From the NCBI GenBank assembly GCA_009784095.1, contig WRDL01000067.1:1-7800 (forward strand): a stretch of DNA of 7,800 bases, in the 5' to 3' direction. The translations under genes and the position numbers were made by a program. Under the pieces are notes generated by a model that saw nothing but the letters and a program-made list of their open reading frames with translations, made no database searches and had not been told where the DNA came from. Position 1 is the stretch's first letter. The number at the start of each line of letters is the position of its first letter. Source of the DNA: Coriobacteriia bacterium. GTDB lineage: Bacteria; Actinomycetota; Coriobacteriia; WRKU01. Shown one piece after another: positions 6,154 through 7,800 of this stretch.

Positions 6154-6819
6154 ATGATCCATAAGCTCAACACCTATATCGATCATACCGATCTTTCGCC
6201 GGATGCCAGCACCGACGATATCGTACGCCTCTGCGAGGAAGCGAAAGAGCATCACTTTGCCGCGGTCTGCGTCAATCCGGTGTGGGTCAAGACGGCGGCA
6301 CAACAACTCAAAGGTAGCGATGTCGCTGTCTGCAGCGTGGTCGGATTTCCCAGCGGTGCACACAAAAGCGAGGTCAAAGTTGCAGAAGCACAGTTGGCGC
6401 TCGATGAGGGTGCCGATGAACTCGATACGGTCATCAATATCGCGGCGCTTAAAGCCGCAGACCATGAGGGGGTACGTGCCGATATCGAGCCGCTCGCGCA
6501 ACTGGCCCATGAAAATGGCGCGATACTCAAGGTGATCCTGGAGGTCGCGTTACTCAGTGACGAGGAGATCGAGCGTGCAAGTCGGTGGGCCGCCGAGTTC
6601 GGTGCGGACTACATCAAAACATCGACCGGTATGCTCAAAGGAGAGAACAGCGGAGCCACCGTAGCGGCCGTCGAACTGATGCGTGACAGTGTCGATCCCC
6701 AGATCGGCATCAAAGCTGCCGGAGGGATCCGCGATCGTGCGACCGCCGAAGCAATGATAGAAGCCGGCGCGACGCGCCTTGGTACCAGCTCATCGATTAG
6801 TTTTATCGAGGAAGACTGA
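6154..6819 (+). CDS. deoC: Deoxyribose-phosphate aldolase
   Basis: Cytosolic class I aldolase that splits 2-deoxy-D-ribose-5-phosphate into acetaldehyde and glyceraldehyde-3-phosphate, the last step of deoxynucleoside catabolism. 221 residues from ATG 6154, the shorter form common outside enterobacteria. Catalytic residues are all present: Schiff-base Lys 155 in YIKTSTG, the assisting Lys 187 in IKAAGGIRD and Asp 91 in ELDTVINI. The N-terminal YIDHTDLSPDAS and the VGFPSGAH segment are also family hallmarks. I prefer ATG 6154, which has GAGG at 6145-6148 with 5 bases spacing; ATG 6139 would add five residues and has only a distant AAGG. It lies 139 bases after permease 2 on the same strand, fitting use of imported deoxynucleosides. 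Nothing in the sequence looks damaged. Confidence 0.95.
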   Translation: MIHKLNTYIDHTDLSPDASTDDIVRLCEEAKEHHFAAVCVNPVWVKTAAQQLKGSDVAVCSVVGFPSGAHKSEVKVAEAQLALDEGADELDTVINIAALKAADHEGVRADIEPLAQLAHENGAILKVILEVALLSDEEIERASRWAAEFGADYIKTSTGMLKGENSGATVAAVELMRDSVDPQIGIKAAGGIRDRATAEAMIEAGATRLGTSSSISFIEED

Positions 6820-6830
6820 GCTAATTTTTT
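6787..6830 (+). terminator. Composite terminator spanning the deoC stop codon
   Basis: AGCTCA at 6787-6792 pairs with TGAGCT at 6817-6822, and stacked on it TCGAT at 6793-6797 pairs with ATCGA at 6805-6809, leaving a 7-base bulge at 6810-6816 on the 3' side. AATTTTTT follows directly (6823-6830). The stop codon TGA 6817-6819 is part of the 3' arm. The stem is interrupted and only half GC, so efficiency is uncertain. An overlapping AT-only palindrome, CTAATT/AATTAG around TTTT, occupies 6821-6836. Confidence 0.5.
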
Positions 6831-6862
6831 AATTAGTGATACTACAAAAATCAACGCAACAC

Positions 6863-7800
6863 ATGGAAACGGACGCGAAGTATACCTATAGCAACGGCTG
6901 GACGAACGTGACGCATGCCACAAATTATTCTGGAGGAAGTACTAAGCGTGCGACCGTTAACGGCTCAGAGATCACGTTTGATTTTGCCGGAAGTGAGCTG
7001 GGTATTTATGCGGCAAAGGGCACCATGATGGGTAAATACAACGTCTATCTTGATGAGGATCCCACCCCGGTCCTCGTGTTGGACGGCTATGGGACTGCTT
7101 CGGCTTTCCAAAAGCTCTACGGGACGCTTACGGTACCGGAAGGACCGCATACCGTGCGCCTCAAAGCGGTAATCACATCCCCTGCGACCACCCTTGAATT
7201 TGACTACATAAACGTCAAAGGTAGAGCACCCAAGATCACCAAATGGTTTAGAAACACCACGCAAGGAGCTACGACGCAGACCACGAGCTACTCATATGAC
7301 TCGCTAGGCAGGAGGATCACTGCCTTTTCACCTGATGAAACGATCGACTATACCTGGGCAGGATCACGCCTTGGTGCGATCAGTGATAATGCGGATGAAG
7401 TCTCATATGTTTATGATGGGGATGGACAGCGTATTTCAAAGACCACTACCCAAGCTGAGATCACTACGAAAACCTCATATATCTATGATGGGCTTTCTTT
7501 GCTGGCGCTCTCTTCAACAAGCGAAATGACGACGAAAAACCTGACCTATTTGTACTCTCACAAATCTAGCCCGGTCGGAGCTTTGTATCGCTCAAGTGAT
7601 ACCAGCCAGACCATCGCTTTTGAGATCGTCTCGGACATGCGCGGTGATGTACGTGAGATGAGAGATAGTGCCGGTGATGCGTTTGCGCGATTCGACTACG
7701 ATGCCTACGGAAACATCCGCGCAGAACAGGTATTTGCGACCAGTCTCATAGATGAGGTAGCCGCCCAAGAGATCGTTGAGATCCAACCGCTTCGCTATGC
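6863..7800 (+). CDS. RHS/YD-repeat protein with galactose-binding-like domain, 3' end beyond window; probably 5'-truncated
   Basis: An open frame with no stop before the window edge, 312 full codons from ATG 6863. Residues about 3-120 look like a galactose-binding-like beta-sandwich, the kind often found beside RHS repeats: an NGWTNVTHATNYSGG opening, then FDFAGSELGIYAAKG, YNVYLDE, GPHTVRLKAV and FDYINVKG. From about 142 come YD repeats (YSYDSLGRRI, YVYDGDGQRI, YIYDG), then a region resembling the RHS core (MRGDVREMRDSAGDAFARFDYDAYGNI, shown here in part, ending PLRYA). The rest of the core, and any variable toxin tail, would lie after 7800. RHS proteins are secreted or surface shells, some delivering toxins. 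Here there is no signal peptide, no ribosome site before ATG 6863 or the alternative GTG 6836, and an in-frame TAA at 6830. This suggests a fragment of a larger gene; an intact short RHS protein is the alternative. G+C is lower than in the operon. Confidence 0.8.
   Translation, partial: METDAKYTYSNGWTNVTHATNYSGGSTKRATVNGSEITFDFAGSELGIYAAKGTMMGKYNVYLDEDPTPVLVLDGYGTASAFQKLYGTLTVPEGPHTVRLKAVITSPATTLEFDYINVKGRAPKITKWFRNTTQGATTQTTSYSYDSLGRRITAFSPDETIDYTWAGSRLGAISDNADEVSYVYDGDGQRISKTTTQAEITTKTSYIYDGLSLLALSSTSEMTTKNLTYLYSHKSSPVGALYRSSDTSQTIAFEIVSDMRGDVREMRDSAGDAFARFDYDAYGNIRAEQVFATSLIDEVAAQEIVEIQPLRY

Noticed and set aside
6150..6155. TAGAAT as a -10 box for deoC
   Set aside because: It overlaps the preferred ATG at 6154 and has no extended -10 or -35, so it could not provide a ribosome site for that start.
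6049..6510. 153-codon - strand frame reaching into the gap before deoC
   Set aside because: Mostly antisense to deoC, with no ribosome site or recognisable domain.
7286..7500. YD repeats considered as a DNA repeat or CRISPR-like array
   Set aside because: The repetition is at protein level (Tyr-Asp motifs at irregular spacing); the DNA copies are not near-identical and there are no uniform spacers.
1..7800. Mobile elements, tRNA genes or CRISPR array
   Set aside because: No transposase or integrase motifs, terminal inverted repeats, tRNA-like cloverleafs or regular repeats were seen on reading.

Overview
The window is a compact bacterial chromosome segment with every recognisable gene on the + strand. 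It runs from a cysteine synthase gene cut by the left edge, through a complete BMP-type nucleoside ABC importer (lipoprotein, ATPase, two permeases), to deoxyribose-phosphate aldolase (DeoC). It ends in an RHS/YD-repeat protein cut by the right edge. No rRNA, tRNA or other taxonomic marker is present. Fairly high G+C in the operon, a lipoprotein signal ending in a Leu-Val-Gly-Cys lipobox followed by Gly/Ser/Asp/Thr-rich linker, strong Shine-Dalgarno sites, a short DeoC and a NupOPQ-like gene order together suggest a Gram-positive-type bacterium. Actinomycetota (for example Coriobacteriia) or a moderately high-GC Bacillota are guesses; the window alone does not decide.

Layout: 1-846 cysteine synthase (5' end missing). 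847-997 is a leader with an inverted repeat, an extended -10-like element and a strong ribosome site. 998-2158 is the substrate-binding lipoprotein. 2159-2275 is a short gap with two hairpins, the second terminator-like and overlapping a second extended -10-like element. 2276-3832 is the double-domain ATPase, 3829-5058 permease 1 and 5055-6014 permease 2, joined by 4-base start/stop overlaps. 6015-6153 is a gap with a weak hairpin and no convincing gene. 6154-6819 is deoC, with a terminator-like structure spanning its stop codon. 6863-7800 is an open frame for an RHS-family protein.

How it works together: the lipoprotein should capture nucleosides outside the membrane, and the two permeases with the ATPase import them. 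DeoC cleaves deoxyribose-5-phosphate from deoxynucleoside breakdown to acetaldehyde and glyceraldehyde-3-phosphate. The block therefore reads as nucleoside salvage and catabolism. The phosphorylase and phosphopentomutase normally between uptake and DeoC are not in the window. The cysteine synthase appears to be an independent neighbour.

The most unusual part is the right end. The RHS frame has no signal peptide and no ribosome site, starts inside a sugar-binding-like beta-sandwich, and has visibly lower G+C than the transporter genes. It looks like the 3' part of a larger surface or toxin-delivery protein that has lost its front, or a displaced RHS cassette. The transporter block is conventional, and I see no clear new biological system inside the window.
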